This document shows positions 9,901-17,608 of a stretch of 64,000 nt of DNA, in pieces (the first letter of the stretch is position 1; every line of letters begins with the position of its first letter). A program made the position numbers and the translations under genes. The notes beneath the pieces were generated by a model, which had not been told where the DNA came from, did no database searches, and saw nothing but the letters and a program-made list of their open reading frames with translations. Origin of the DNA: Prolixibacteraceae bacterium JC049 (GTDB lineage: Bacteria; Bacteroidota; Bacteroidia; Bacteroidales; Prolixibacteraceae); assembly GCA_023369685.1 (NCBI GenBank), contig SACZ01000001.1:992381-1056380 (forward strand), written 5' to 3'.

Positions 9901-10380
9901 AATAGCCAATAAAGTTTGAGTGGCAGGATCGCACAAACGCTCGTCGCTTAGGTAGCTTTTTAGTGCACCAACAGATGCATTAGTAGCAACCAATTTAAGC
10001 TGATGAATGTAGAATGCTTTTACCTCTTTATTGTTGGCTCTGCTTAATGCATCAAGGAAACTTTTTTCCATGAATGCACGACACTCTTCTTTACCAAATT
10101 TACTGGCATAACGAGCAGCACTGTTCATAGCCACACGAACTGCAGCATCGTTTCCGTTTCCAGGAGCTTTAACCAGTTTCATAAATTCAGCAAAACCGGC
10201 ATCGCCAAGGTCGATCATCTCTTGCATTACACGATCGCGGTGTTTCAGATCGTTGGTTGGCATCTGTGCCAAAATATCGGCCACTTTAGTTTGAAGTGTT
10301 CTTCTGTCCTGTGCATTGGTCGTGATGATGCTTGAGATCATCAGTACACAGATGAGAAGTATTGTATTTAGTTTTGTCAT
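6997..10380 (-). CDS. Secreted HEAT-repeat protein with two DUF1080 (3-keto-glycoside hydrolase-type) domains
   Basis: 1127 aa with an N-terminal signal peptide (about 1-23, ending 'TTNAQ'). Residues ~35-700 are alpha-helical HEAT-like repeats rich in Ala and Leu ('VRQAAITALAQLEG', 'KVKAAAFKSLQNLAQ'). Two C-terminal DUF1080 domains follow: ~720-925 starting 'FNGKDLTGW', and ~940-1127 starting 'FNGKNLNGW', both with 'GDSGIYLRG' or 'NNGLGIHAP' core strands. DUF1080 is a concanavalin-like fold that includes 3-keto-disaccharide hydrolases. The gene lies 64 nt downstream of a Gfo/Idh/MocA oxidoreductase, the enzyme class that makes 3-keto sugars, so the two probably act in sequence on a glycoside in the periplasm. 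The substrate is unknown. Confidence 0.88.
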   Translation of the reverse strand: MTKLNTILLICVLMISSIITTNAQDRRTLQTKVADILAQMPTNDLKHRDRVMQEMIDLGDAGFAEFMKLVKAPGNGNDAAVRVAMNSAARYASKFGKEECRAFMEKSFLDALSRANNKEVKAFYIHQLKLVATNASVGALKSYLSDERLCDPATQTLLAIKSADAITALDNALTSSTGKQQIRLVKAAAESRSTANLDAVIKLAGSKDKTLRKEAQLALAQMGAPKAYSTLWNAAKKANFTWESTIAAEAFVIYAERLAQNGHTKLAEKAVLSYVKAAKKANQLSQAASMLRVYINQIGTPAMSTILAEAQSSHKAYREAILHHAQKAGGIAETRQWIELAKSANADVKTDVVAMLGRRGCPVATQFVVAQLADNAAPVRQAAITALAQLEGTAAVPTLIKHMSGNQDVNHTKSTLFYLLDKAHVGPVATAIETANGAAKAALVEIVANKAANQYFDKVMALTNASDAKVKAAAFKSLQNLAQAKDLSALIELLLSANDDNVKATQMAVVASARQIKKNKQQVAPLLKALENTSKKERIITILPYLGGQQALKAVSQLFQSDKYKDAAFDALVNWKDHTASASLYQICKQQKGNYTQQAFNGFMKQVTKSSLPVDQKLLQYRKIMPFATSTKAKNQVLKAIGKVPTITALMYVAPFLNDSKLQQAASRAAMFIALPASGSKAGLYGDNVKKVLEKAANIMSGAESDYYKINIRKYLKEMPSDKGFVSMFNGKDLTGWKGLVANPIARAKMTKAQLAKAQKEADAKMSDNWSVKDGSIVFNGHGANLCSVKDYADFEMIVDWRISPKGDSGIYLRGTPQVQIWDTTRVEVGAQVGSGGLYNNQKHQSKPLKVADNPINEWNTFRIKMIGDKVTVYLNGELVVDNVTMENYWDRKMPIFPKGAIELQAHGTDLAFRDIYVREINEKEFNLTAEEKANGFEALFNGKNLNGWVGNKTDYIVENGEIVVRPKQGGHGNLFTEKEYSDFIYRFEFQLTPGANNGLGIHAPLEGDAAYMGMELQILDNTASIYANLKPYQYHGSVYGVIPAKRGFLKPVGEWNYEEVYVKGSHIKITLNGTVIVDGDYKEASKNGTLDHRNHPGLKRDKGHIGFLGHGSVVKFRNIRLKDLRK

Positions 10381-10444
10381 TTTTTTGTCTTCTAAATATT
10401 GGAATTCAAAATTTTAACTCTTTTCGAATCGATGATTGCTATCA

Positions 10445-11716
10445 TCAGATCTTCCATTCGCCACGCATTGGTTGATCAATTAGGCGGTTGGCTGCCTCGT
10501 CGTCGATAAAACGCTGTGTTTTTGGGTCGAAGTTGAGAGAGCGTCCCAAGCGAACAGCGATGATTCCCATATTTACCAATGTACAAGAGCGGTGACCATT
10601 GATTTCGTTTAGTGCAAATTTCTTCCGGGTACGAACTGAATCCAGGAATGTGGTGATTTGTGGTTCCGGATCAGGTAACGTATCGATCATCTTCTGAAGA
10701 TGAGGGATATCTGATTTGAATCCACGGTAGACTTTTCCGTGTGGTCCTTCGATATACGCTGCATCTTTATCTTTGTTTTCACCGTCGAGGATAATCTGGC
10801 ATCCGTCGGCATAAGTGTAGGTAATTCTTCTCCAAGATCCTACTGCATCGTAGTGTTGCTGTGGTGCATCTACTTCAACGTGAACCGGACTTTCGTCGTC
10901 TTTCCCTAGTAGGTATTGAACAGGGTCAAGGTAGTGCTGTCCCATATCACCTAAACCACCTCCATCGTAATCCCAGTATCCGCGGAATTTAGAGTGTACT
11001 CGTTCGGCATTGTATGGTTTGTATGGTGCAGGCCCTAGCCACATATCATAGTTCAGTTGCTCGGGTACTGGCTGTGGATCAAGATGTGTTTTTCCACTCC
11101 AGAAGAATTTCCAGTTATAACCGGTAATTCCCGAAACGGTAACTTTAAGTGGCCAGCCCAATACACCACTGTTTACTACTTTTTTCAATGGTTTCACATC
11201 GGTTCCCAATCCGTAGAAGTTATCTTTAAAACGGAACCATGTGTTTAAGCGGAACATAACACCGTGCTTATTCACCTCTTTTAGCACACGCTCACCTTCG
11301 GCAATGGTACGAGTCATTGGCTTTTCACACCAGATATCTTTTCCTGCACGAGCTGCATCAACAGCCATTAATCCGTGCCAGTGTGGTGGAGTTGCAATGT
11401 GTACAATATCTACATCTTTCTGTAATAATAGCTCGCGGTAATCTTCGTAAGTTTTAACTGCTTTACCTACCATTTTCTGAGCAATGGCAAGGTGCTTTTT
11501 ATCCACATCGCACAAAGCAACAACACGTGTTCCTTCGTAACCGATATGACCTCGTCCCATACCTCCGGTACCAATGATGGCTTTGGTGATTTGGTCACTT
11601 GGAGCGGTAAATCCAGGGCCGCCTAATACGGCACGAGGTACAATCATTAAACCTGCCATTGAAGCCAGCGAGGTTTTAATGAAGTCTCTACGATTAGTGG
11701 TGATCTTTTTTGTCAT
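10445..11716 (-). CDS. Tat-exported Gfo/Idh/MocA family oxidoreductase
   Basis: 423 aa. The N-terminus has a twin-arginine signal ('RRDFIKTSLASMAG', residues 9-22). A Rossmann motif 'GTGGMG' (49-54) binds NAD(P), and 'EKP' (131-133) is the conserved lysine-bearing motif of the family; a GFO_IDH_MocA C-terminal domain with 'GGGLGDMGQHYLD' follows. Such exported members oxidise sugar hydroxyls, and the adjacent DUF1080 protein is the type that cleaves the resulting 3-keto-glycosides. Export with bound cofactor explains the Tat signal. It is the first gene of the two-gene operon. The precise sugar cannot be told from sequence. Confidence 0.92.
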   Translation of the reverse strand: MTKKITTNRRDFIKTSLASMAGLMIVPRAVLGGPGFTAPSDQITKAIIGTGGMGRGHIGYEGTRVVALCDVDKKHLAIAQKMVGKAVKTYEDYRELLLQKDVDIVHIATPPHWHGLMAVDAARAGKDIWCEKPMTRTIAEGERVLKEVNKHGVMFRLNTWFRFKDNFYGLGTDVKPLKKVVNSGVLGWPLKVTVSGITGYNWKFFWSGKTHLDPQPVPEQLNYDMWLGPAPYKPYNAERVHSKFRGYWDYDGGGLGDMGQHYLDPVQYLLGKDDESPVHVEVDAPQQHYDAVGSWRRITYTYADGCQIILDGENKDKDAAYIEGPHGKVYRGFKSDIPHLQKMIDTLPDPEPQITTFLDSVRTRKKFALNEINGHRSCTLVNMGIIAVRLGRSLNFDPKTQRFIDDEAANRLIDQPMRGEWKI

Positions 11717-12028
11717 AGATGATAGGTCTTAATTCTTTTGATTAATAAACAGCGTTTGCAAAATCATCCATTGCATGGAAGTTTATATTGCATTGGCGGT
11801 AAATCAGACTACTCATAAAATTTTATCTCGAATTAAATACATGTAGGCTTATTGGTAGGGGTAACAGTAGGGGTACAGTGTTGAAAAATAGTGAATTAAG
11901 TTTTGTGGGCGATGGGTTGAATGTTTGATTATCAATATTGTTCTATGGAATGATAATGCATGAAGTTATAGCAAAAATGAAGAGATGAAGGCCATAAGAA
12001 GTTTGAAAAGGGGAGTAACAAACCATAA
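11717..12028. other. Intergenic region, no gene seen
   Basis: Upstream region of the minus-strand oxidoreductase operon and 3' flank of the PepSY operon. It contains a short direct repeat GTAGGGGTAACA/GTAGGGGTACA around 11856-11880. No convincing -33/-7 pair was found; TGATTTTG near 11755 is only a weak -7 match. Confidence 0.4.
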
Positions 12029-12062
12029 AAAAGCGGGTCAACAAAAGTGCTGATCCGCTTTT
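12029..12062 (-). terminator. Rho-independent terminator of the eight-gene envelope operon
   Basis: A 12-bp stem AAAAGCGGGTCA (12029-12040) / TGATCCGCTTTT (12051-12062) with one G/U pair, 10-nt loop, and a T-run on the minus strand. It lies 36 nt past the stop of the PepSY-TM gene. Confidence 0.85.
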
Positions 12063-12097
12063 ACATTGTGTCGAATTCTATAATTAAATCGTGAATT

Positions 12098-12643
12098 CTA
12101 TATTAGTCCGAAAATAACTACGATTAAAATACCGCCAATAACATACCACTTACCTCGTCCTGCCAGTCCTTTTTTTCCAGGTGTAATAAACAATCCCGAT
12201 ATGGCTAAGAATAGCATTCCGAATACGAAAAAATCGGCTACCCAATTCCAATTTTTTACGCGGTTATAATGTAGCTTATTGAAGAAAATCAAAAGTGGTC
12301 GGGCTTTGTATGTCTCGAACTTTATGTGACCGTTCTGAGTGTTGTAGGCGCCCAAACCTCCTTTAAGGTATAAATGAATAATTTCACCTTGCTGAATTGT
12401 TCTTCTAAGCTGTACTTCTTCGAATTTTTCAGACCAAATATTTTTTAGTTGCGCAGCGGTTAAATTCGGAGCTAGTTGTTCAGAAACAACTGTTGTCTTG
12501 TAGCCCGGATCTTTTTCATCTTCGCGATGATTTAGTAAATATCCGGAAACACAATATACAATGGTGATTCCAACCAATAAAAACCCCAGATCGCGATGAA
12601 TAATCCGCATCCACTTGCGCCACTTATTACTCTTTAGTTTCAT
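12098..12643 (-). CDS. PepSY-associated TM protein
   Basis: 181 aa. 'KWMRIIHRDLGFLLVG' near the N-terminus is the hallmark start of PepSY-associated TM proteins, followed by a TM helix (~18-35), a periplasmic stretch and two C-terminal helices (~132-152 and ~160-180). Only one periplasmic domain is present, much shorter than full FepDG-like PepSY proteins. The family is often found with TonB-dependent receptors for iron or siderophores, where it may reduce or strip the cargo. It overlaps the preceding lipoprotein gene by 17 nt and is the last gene of the operon. Confidence 0.8.
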   Translation of the reverse strand: MKLKSNKWRKWMRIIHRDLGFLLVGITIVYCVSGYLLNHREDEKDPGYKTTVVSEQLAPNLTAAQLKNIWSEKFEEVQLRRTIQQGEIIHLYLKGGLGAYNTQNGHIKFETYKARPLLIFFNKLHYNRVKNWNWVADFFVFGMLFLAISGLFITPGKKGLAGRGKWYVIGGILIVVIFGLI

Positions 12644-13178
12644 AGTCTAAACCGTCGATATAGTAGATAGCGTAGTAATTCTTGTTGTGCTCTTTCATCC
12701 AATCTCTCATTTTTTTGTAATTGGCCATTTCTGCAGCACAGTGTTCTCCACCTTTTTCATCAATCTTTTGTTTTGCTTTTGCCTTTGCTTCCAGTTGATC
12801 AATTACTTCAGCTTTTAGAGGTTTCATTTTAACTTTTCCTGTAATAACCAAGTCGGTTCCTGCCAAGTCACGATTAAAACCATTGATTTTACCTTTAGCT
12901 TCAACACGAATTGATGTCTTTCCTGTTTCATCTACTAAGATGGCTCTTTTCCCAGAGTGAACACAAACATGTTGGATAGTACCAATAAAACGTACTTCTT
13001 TTCCTACTTTCTCTTCAGCAACATTAAGTAATTCTGGAATAGTATAGACTTTAGAAGTGGCTGCTTTTTGCTCTACTTTTGTCTCTGTTGTAGTCTCTTT
13101 TGCTTTTTTTGTAGGACCACAGCTAAAAAGTGAAATAGCTATAATTGCTACAGCTAATTTAAATGCTAAATGTTTCAT
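12627..13178 (-). CDS. OB-fold-like lipoprotein
   Basis: 183 aa with a lipoprotein signal ending 'AISLFSC' (Cys about 20). After a Lys/Thr/Glu-rich linker comes a compact beta domain 'VGKEVRFIGTIQHVCVHSGKRAILVDETG', which resembles nucleic-acid-type OB folds used by small Bacteroidota envelope proteins. The 'HVCVHSG' motif and a later 'GEHCAAEM' place Cys and His residues that could bind a metal. It is overlapped by the PepSY-TM gene, so the two products probably work together at the membrane. I do not know a named family with certainty. Confidence 0.65.
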   Translation of the reverse strand: MKHLAFKLAVAIIAISLFSCGPTKKAKETTTETKVEQKAATSKVYTIPELLNVAEEKVGKEVRFIGTIQHVCVHSGKRAILVDETGKTSIRVEAKGKINGFNRDLAGTDLVITGKVKMKPLKAEVIDQLEAKAKAKQKIDEKGGEHCAAEMANYKKMRDWMKEHNKNYYAIYYIDGLDYETKE

Positions 13179-13225
13179 TTGTCTGATTTTTTGTATTGTT
13201 CTTATGTGTCTTTTAAAACTTGTTC

Positions 13226-14440
13226 TTATGATTTATTTTTAAGAAACAAGCATGCTATCAATCCAAATATTCCAGTGAATAGTGTCCAAATAGCTGCTTC
13301 TATATGCCATCTTTTTGTCCTTCGATATTGAATGAAAACAAAAATAAGCATCAATATTAGATTAAATGGAATTGCTGAATATATATTCCATGTAAAACGA
13401 GGTTTTACGTAATTGTCCTTACCTGAAAGAAAACGAAGTTCGAATGGAAAGATCCATTTACCATACTTCACTTTTGAATTTTCAGGAGTTAAACAGGTAA
13501 TATCATCTACCTTCTCTTGTTTGTCAATATCAATTGCCCAGCAAGTTTTTCCTGCGTTGTTTATTACACTAATATTCCAATAGAAAGGATTGGCCATAAT
13601 AACCATATTGTCCTGTTCTAAGTTGAATGGAGGAGTAGGTATTGGAATTAATTCATAATCCTGTGAATGAATCAAGTACATTTTATTGTCTTTATCCCAA
13701 AGGAAACCATAAAAAGCACGAGAAGCATATTCTGTTACTTTAATGTGCTTCACTTTAAGGTTGGCAGGGATATTAGTCTTTTTAATAAAAGGCCTGTTAT
13801 TTAGTTGCTTCAAATGAAAAACTTCATAGTTTTTATCTACAATAAAATAACCGTTGTCATATGACTTGCGTGTGGACGGATTTCCTGCAACCAAACGTGC
13901 TGGTGCCTGATAGCCCTTTTTTAGAAGGATAGATGTATACTTTTTACTCTTTTCTACGTCAAGTTCATTGGTCTCAGGTTGAATAAACTCGATTCCATTA
14001 TTCATTCTGAATACATCTTCCGGCAGTTCTAGTTTAAGACGCTTTGGAATGGCCTCAAATAAAGGAAATAGTTTTACCGACGGTGTATATTTCGAGTTTG
14101 GACGATAGCGGAAAAAGAAACTATTTCCACGAATAAAGCGCATGTTAATGGCTTTTCCTTTAATGGTATCAGGCATTCTGCTTTCAGCCAATAGTTGTCG
14201 GTAGTAAAACATTGGTAGAATGCTATCGAATTCCGATTCGTTATACACTTTCCCGTGTTTGTTGCTACGAACAATTCCACTATCGCTAAATGTCATCTGA
14301 CAGAATGTTTTATCAACACAGCTATAGTAAACAAAAGGAGTTCGCGTGCTTGTGTCGGTAACCAAACGAAACAGTTTTGGTCCGCCCCAGGCCATTGCTA
14401 ATATGGCGATAAGTATGATTATACGATTGAAAATCTTCAT
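13226..14440 (-). CDS. DUF4857-like membrane protein
   Basis: 404 aa. One TM helix at the N-terminus (about 5-21), a large extracytoplasmic domain (~30-345), then two C-terminal helices ('IPFNLILMLIFVFIQ' and 'AIWTLFTGIFGLIACLFL'). The layout and its position directly after an ABC permease gene (5-nt gap) fit the DUF4857 proteins that accompany Bacteroidota ABC transporters; this name is from memory. It may be an extracytoplasmic accessory subunit of the transporter. No enzymatic motif seen. Confidence 0.6.
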   Translation of the reverse strand: MKIFNRIIILIAILAMAWGGPKLFRLVTDTSTRTPFVYYSCVDKTFCQMTFSDSGIVRSNKHGKVYNESEFDSILPMFYYRQLLAESRMPDTIKGKAINMRFIRGNSFFFRYRPNSKYTPSVKLFPLFEAIPKRLKLELPEDVFRMNNGIEFIQPETNELDVEKSKKYTSILLKKGYQAPARLVAGNPSTRKSYDNGYFIVDKNYEVFHLKQLNNRPFIKKTNIPANLKVKHIKVTEYASRAFYGFLWDKDNKMYLIHSQDYELIPIPTPPFNLEQDNMVIMANPFYWNISVINNAGKTCWAIDIDKQEKVDDITCLTPENSKVKYGKWIFPFELRFLSGKDNYVKPRFTWNIYSAIPFNLILMLIFVFIQYRRTKRWHIEAAIWTLFTGIFGLIACLFLKNKS

Positions 14441-14445
14441 GGTAA

Positions 14446-15117
14446 TTAGTCTTGGTATCCTGTTTTAAATCGATGAATTGAATTGTAAATGAAAGTGCTA
14501 TAAATAAGAATTAGTAGCACCAAACCGAATGTGAAATACCCATAGGCTGCAGGATAATCGGTAATGAAAAAGAAATGTAACAATAGCAACGATAAAAGAA
14601 TGTTTGGAATACGTCGCTTCCATGTTGGTTCTGTAATGCAGAATACCGATAACAAGTAGGCTGCCAATCCACTTAGATACCAAACTAATGTGGTTGAAAG
14701 TGTTGTTGCTGTTATTTCCCATGCAAAATTCAAATGCAAGAATGTAGCAAGTACTACATTGAAAAGGATAAATACAGTTGTTAATAGAATAAGACCATAA
14801 GCAATAAGATAGGTGGTCATTGTTTTTTCACGAACAGGTAAGTGCATGGTTAGCTTCAGACGTTTGTCTACCATTTCGGGTACCATTTGAGTAACTCCAA
14901 TAAGTAGTCCTGCAAAAAGTGGGAAGTATTTTAGCGATGGAAAAATAAAATGACTTCTGTTTACTATTAAGTCCCATAGTTCGGCTCTTCCTGTATTTCT
15001 AAAAGAGTGCCCAATTGTTAAGAATGAATAGATATGGATGGCTAATCCTACCAGCACTATGAAAGCGACAAAATAGCGTGTTTTCAGCCACTCTTTGTAT
15101 ATAATTGCTTTAATCAT
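14446..15117 (-). CDS. ABC transporter permease (ABC-2-like)
   Basis: 223 aa, nearly all hydrophobic, about six TM helices: ~17-34, 55-75, 104-126, 134-160, 168-185 and 189-209. A cytoplasmic loop 'EMVDKRLKLTMHLPVREKTM' between helices 2 and 3 is typical of ABC-2 type permeases of Bacteroidota. It starts 3 nt after the ATPase gene ends, so the two form one transporter, probably as a homodimer. Direction of transport (export or lipoprotein/cofactor handling) cannot be read from the sequence. Confidence 0.8.
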   Translation of the reverse strand: MIKAIIYKEWLKTRYFVAFIVLVGLAIHIYSFLTIGHSFRNTGRAELWDLIVNRSHFIFPSLKYFPLFAGLLIGVTQMVPEMVDKRLKLTMHLPVREKTMTTYLIAYGLILLTTVFILFNVVLATFLHLNFAWEITATTLSTTLVWYLSGLAAYLLSVFCITEPTWKRRIPNILLSLLLLHFFFITDYPAAYGYFTFGLVLLILIYSTFIYNSIHRFKTGYQD

Positions 15118-15120
15118 GGT

Positions 15121-16005
15121 TTAATATTTTCCGGTTAATCCAATGAATGCTTCTTCCAATGTTAATGTTTCACTGGAAAGATTGGCATATTCGATATTCT
15201 GTTGTTGAAGTGCTTGCTCTACTTCACGTTGTTGCAAAAAAGAATGAAACTCTACTTTATTTCTGATTTGCTCAGGGTGGTAAAGCCCTTCTGCTTGAGG
15301 TAGAGGGGCTCCATTTTGTTGGGTAAAATGGTAACGTTTAAAGTCGCGCACAAAATCGGTAATCGATTCCTGAAGAAGAATTTTACCGTAGTCTAAAATT
15401 AAACAGTCATCAATCAGACGCTCCATATCCTGAATGATATGCGAGGTTACAAATACTGTTTTGTTCTGAGCACGCACGTATTCATTCATATAGTCGACGA
15501 ACAAACGGCGGTAACCTGGGTCTAGTCCCAAACTGAAGTCATCTAAAATGAGCAACTCCGGGTCTTGTGCCAGAATTAATCCCAATGCAACCTGTGAACG
15601 CTGCCCACACGACATGCGCGAGATGCGTTGTTTAGGAGCAATTTTTAGCTTACTCATCAACTCGTAGTAAGGCTCTTTTTTCCAATTGGGGTAAAACTGA
15701 GAATAGAACTTTTCAATTTGCTGAATATTCATAAAGCTATATTGAATGTGACCTTCAATCAGAAGCCCTATTCTTCGTTTGGTATCAGGAGACAATGCTG
15801 ACGATGGCTCTCCAAACATCAGGCAGTCGCCCGAGCGTGGTGTCAGGTACCCATTTAGAATATTGATGGTAGTGGTTTTGCCCGTACCATTTTTACCCAG
15901 TAACCCCAGTACTCTTCCTTTGGGCACTTCGAAACTTAGATTCTCATAAATGCATCGATTGCCGTAATAATGAGTAAGGTTCTTACATGTAATAACGCTT
16001 TCCAT
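15121..16005 (-). CDS. ABC transporter ATP-binding protein
   Basis: 294 aa from ATG at 16005; the frame extends to 16050 but that would overlap the preceding gene by 35 nt and the family begins at 'MESVITCKNLTHYYGN'. Walker A is 'GKNGTGKTT' (37-45). The signature is 'MSCGQ' instead of LSGGQ, and Walker B reads 'LLILDDFSLGLDP', with Asp where the catalytic Glu normally stands. Both deviations may be subfamily traits or reduce ATPase rate. C-terminal ~75 residues are a CcmA/NatA-like tail. It partners the permease gene 3 nt downstream. Confidence 0.88.
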   Translation of the reverse strand: MESVITCKNLTHYYGNRCIYENLSFEVPKGRVLGLLGKNGTGKTTTINILNGYLTPRSGDCLMFGEPSSALSPDTKRRIGLLIEGHIQYSFMNIQQIEKFYSQFYPNWKKEPYYELMSKLKIAPKQRISRMSCGQRSQVALGLILAQDPELLILDDFSLGLDPGYRRLFVDYMNEYVRAQNKTVFVTSHIIQDMERLIDDCLILDYGKILLQESITDFVRDFKRYHFTQQNGAPLPQAEGLYHPEQIRNKVEFHSFLQQREVEQALQQQNIEYANLSSETLTLEEAFIGLTGKY

Positions 16006-16015
16006 GTTGCTAATT

Positions 16016-17536
16016 TTAAAACTGAATGCCAATAGCCATCTGCATTGCAAATGCGTTGGAATTCTTTATTGTTGATTCGTGAAACAGTAGTCGTATATTT
16101 AGTAATGTCTCTTCTTTAAGAGGACGTTTATAAGTCATTTGTAACAGATAATTCCATCTGTCTTGCGACTGAATTTGAAAATCAGGAATAGTTTGTCTTG
16201 CAGCTGGTTTCAATGTGTTTTTTACATTTGAAAATGAATCGATAACCGGTAGGTATTCTACATGAGCATCAACTATTAATTGACTTGCTTTAAACTGCTT
16301 TAACCAATTGGTTTTTATTTGAAATATTCCGGATGTTAATTCTTGTTTAGCCTTGGGCAAACGGTAAATTTCTTTCCAGTTGGCTACTCCTGCTTTAGCT
16401 GTAGCAAACCAAGCTATTGATGGTGTTCGTTTTATTCTGAAGTTGGCCGAACTAGTCAACTGATAAATATTACGCTCGTATTTATCACTGGTTGAGAGTA
16501 AGCGATAATCAATGGCCTTTGTCTCTGGATTAACAATCACAGATTCGTAATAATATTCTTTGCCATTTTTTTTATGCCACAAAGCATCTAACGTAATGTG
16601 TTGAAGTAGCTGGTTTTTATAGCCTCTATAGCCAATTTGTAAATCAAGCTCACGATTGTTGGATTGTGTTAGCACTTGTTCCGATTTGTACCTTAAATCG
16701 TTAATTTCCCAAACAGCCTTAGATGCTAACCATAATGCATTATCGTTTTTAGGAAGCCATTCTATCGAAGTGCCTAGATTGTAGCCGTGATACTTAACAG
16801 AGATGCTTTTTCTTTCAGCTGAAAATTCTCTATCGTAATTCCCTAAGCCTCTATTTATATAAAAATAATCTACTCTATGCTCCTTTTTGGAAGAGCTACC
16901 TGCTTTTTGGCGATAACGTCCAGCCATGAAGCTAATTCCTGCATAATGGTTGGGTAATTCTTTAATAATTCCAAGGTGTGTTCTTAAATCAGATACAGTT
17001 GTCTTAGTACGCGGATCGCTTGTTTGGTAGCTTCCGTAGGCACTGTAAGAACAGTGGGTAGCCAAAATAAAATCGTTAATTTTTTGAGTGTAGGTTCCAC
17101 TTAAAAAATATTGCTCATAGTTATTGTTGCCCATGGTCGAATCGGCCAAGATGTAGGGATATAAACGTTCATAGTCGGCCACGTTACTCCATTGTACGGC
17201 TTTGTCTTTCCCGTTTTTATATTGAAAAGCACCGTCGATGGTAATGTTTTTTAGTCGCTGAAAACCATAGTTATTAAAATCATATTGGGTGTTTTTATTG
17301 CCTTGATAGCTTAAAGTCGTTTCTTTTTTATTTTCGGAAGTATAATTGATTTCTGCAATTCGATAGGTGTTAATGGGGAGTAAATGATTATTGGCTGGAT
17401 TCCATGTAGATGCAGGTAACCAGTTTTGATGGAGCATAAACCATTTTTCCGATTGCTTGAATAGCGAATCGGCAGAATTGGAAAATGCCCATTGTGAAAG
17501 AAAAAGGAATATTAATGGAGTTACGAATTGCTTCAT
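16016..17536 (-). CDS. Outer-membrane beta-barrel protein (DUF6850-like)
   Basis: About 506 aa from ATG at 17536 (MKQFVTPLIFLFLS), seven codons inside the open frame because this gives a clean signal peptide (~1-20). The rest alternates short amphipathic strands ('NFRIKRTPSIAWFATAKAG', 'LTLDALWHKKN'-like) with turns and ends in 'AMQMAIGIQF', a C-terminal aromatic typical of barrels. In my memory DUF6850 barrels follow DUF4876 lipoproteins and TonB receptors, which is the order here. A hairpin at 17554-17597 separates it from the previous gene. Role: probably an outer-membrane component of the uptake system. Confidence 0.65.
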   Translation of the reverse strand: MKQFVTPLIFLFLSQWAFSNSADSLFKQSEKWFMLHQNWLPASTWNPANNHLLPINTYRIAEINYTSENKKETTLSYQGNKNTQYDFNNYGFQRLKNITIDGAFQYKNGKDKAVQWSNVADYERLYPYILADSTMGNNNYEQYFLSGTYTQKINDFILATHCSYSAYGSYQTSDPRTKTTVSDLRTHLGIIKELPNHYAGISFMAGRYRQKAGSSSKKEHRVDYFYINRGLGNYDREFSAERKSISVKYHGYNLGTSIEWLPKNDNALWLASKAVWEINDLRYKSEQVLTQSNNRELDLQIGYRGYKNQLLQHITLDALWHKKNGKEYYYESVIVNPETKAIDYRLLSTSDKYERNIYQLTSSANFRIKRTPSIAWFATAKAGVANWKEIYRLPKAKQELTSGIFQIKTNWLKQFKASQLIVDAHVEYLPVIDSFSNVKNTLKPAARQTIPDFQIQSQDRWNYLLQMTYKRPLKEETLLNIRLLFHESTIKNSNAFAMQMAIGIQF

Positions 17537-17553
17537 AGTAATATAAATTGAAA

Positions 17554-17597
17554 ACACACTCTACTGCTTCAACTGTGAAGAAGAAAGTAGAGTGTGT
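17554..17597 (-). terminator. Strong intra-operon hairpin, possible attenuator
   Basis: A perfect 12-bp stem ACACACTCTACT (17554-17565) / AGTAGAGTGTGT (17586-17597) lies between the lipoprotein and beta-barrel genes. On the minus strand it is followed by TTTTCAATTTAT. It could terminate part of the transcripts, or protect the upstream mRNA, giving more receptor and lipoprotein than transporter. Confidence 0.65.
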
Positions 17598-17608
17598 AAG
17601 TATTTTAT

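Noticed and set aside
6997-10380. DUF1080 duplication as a frameshifted pair of genes
   Set aside because: A single continuous frame covers the HEAT part and both domains with no internal stop.
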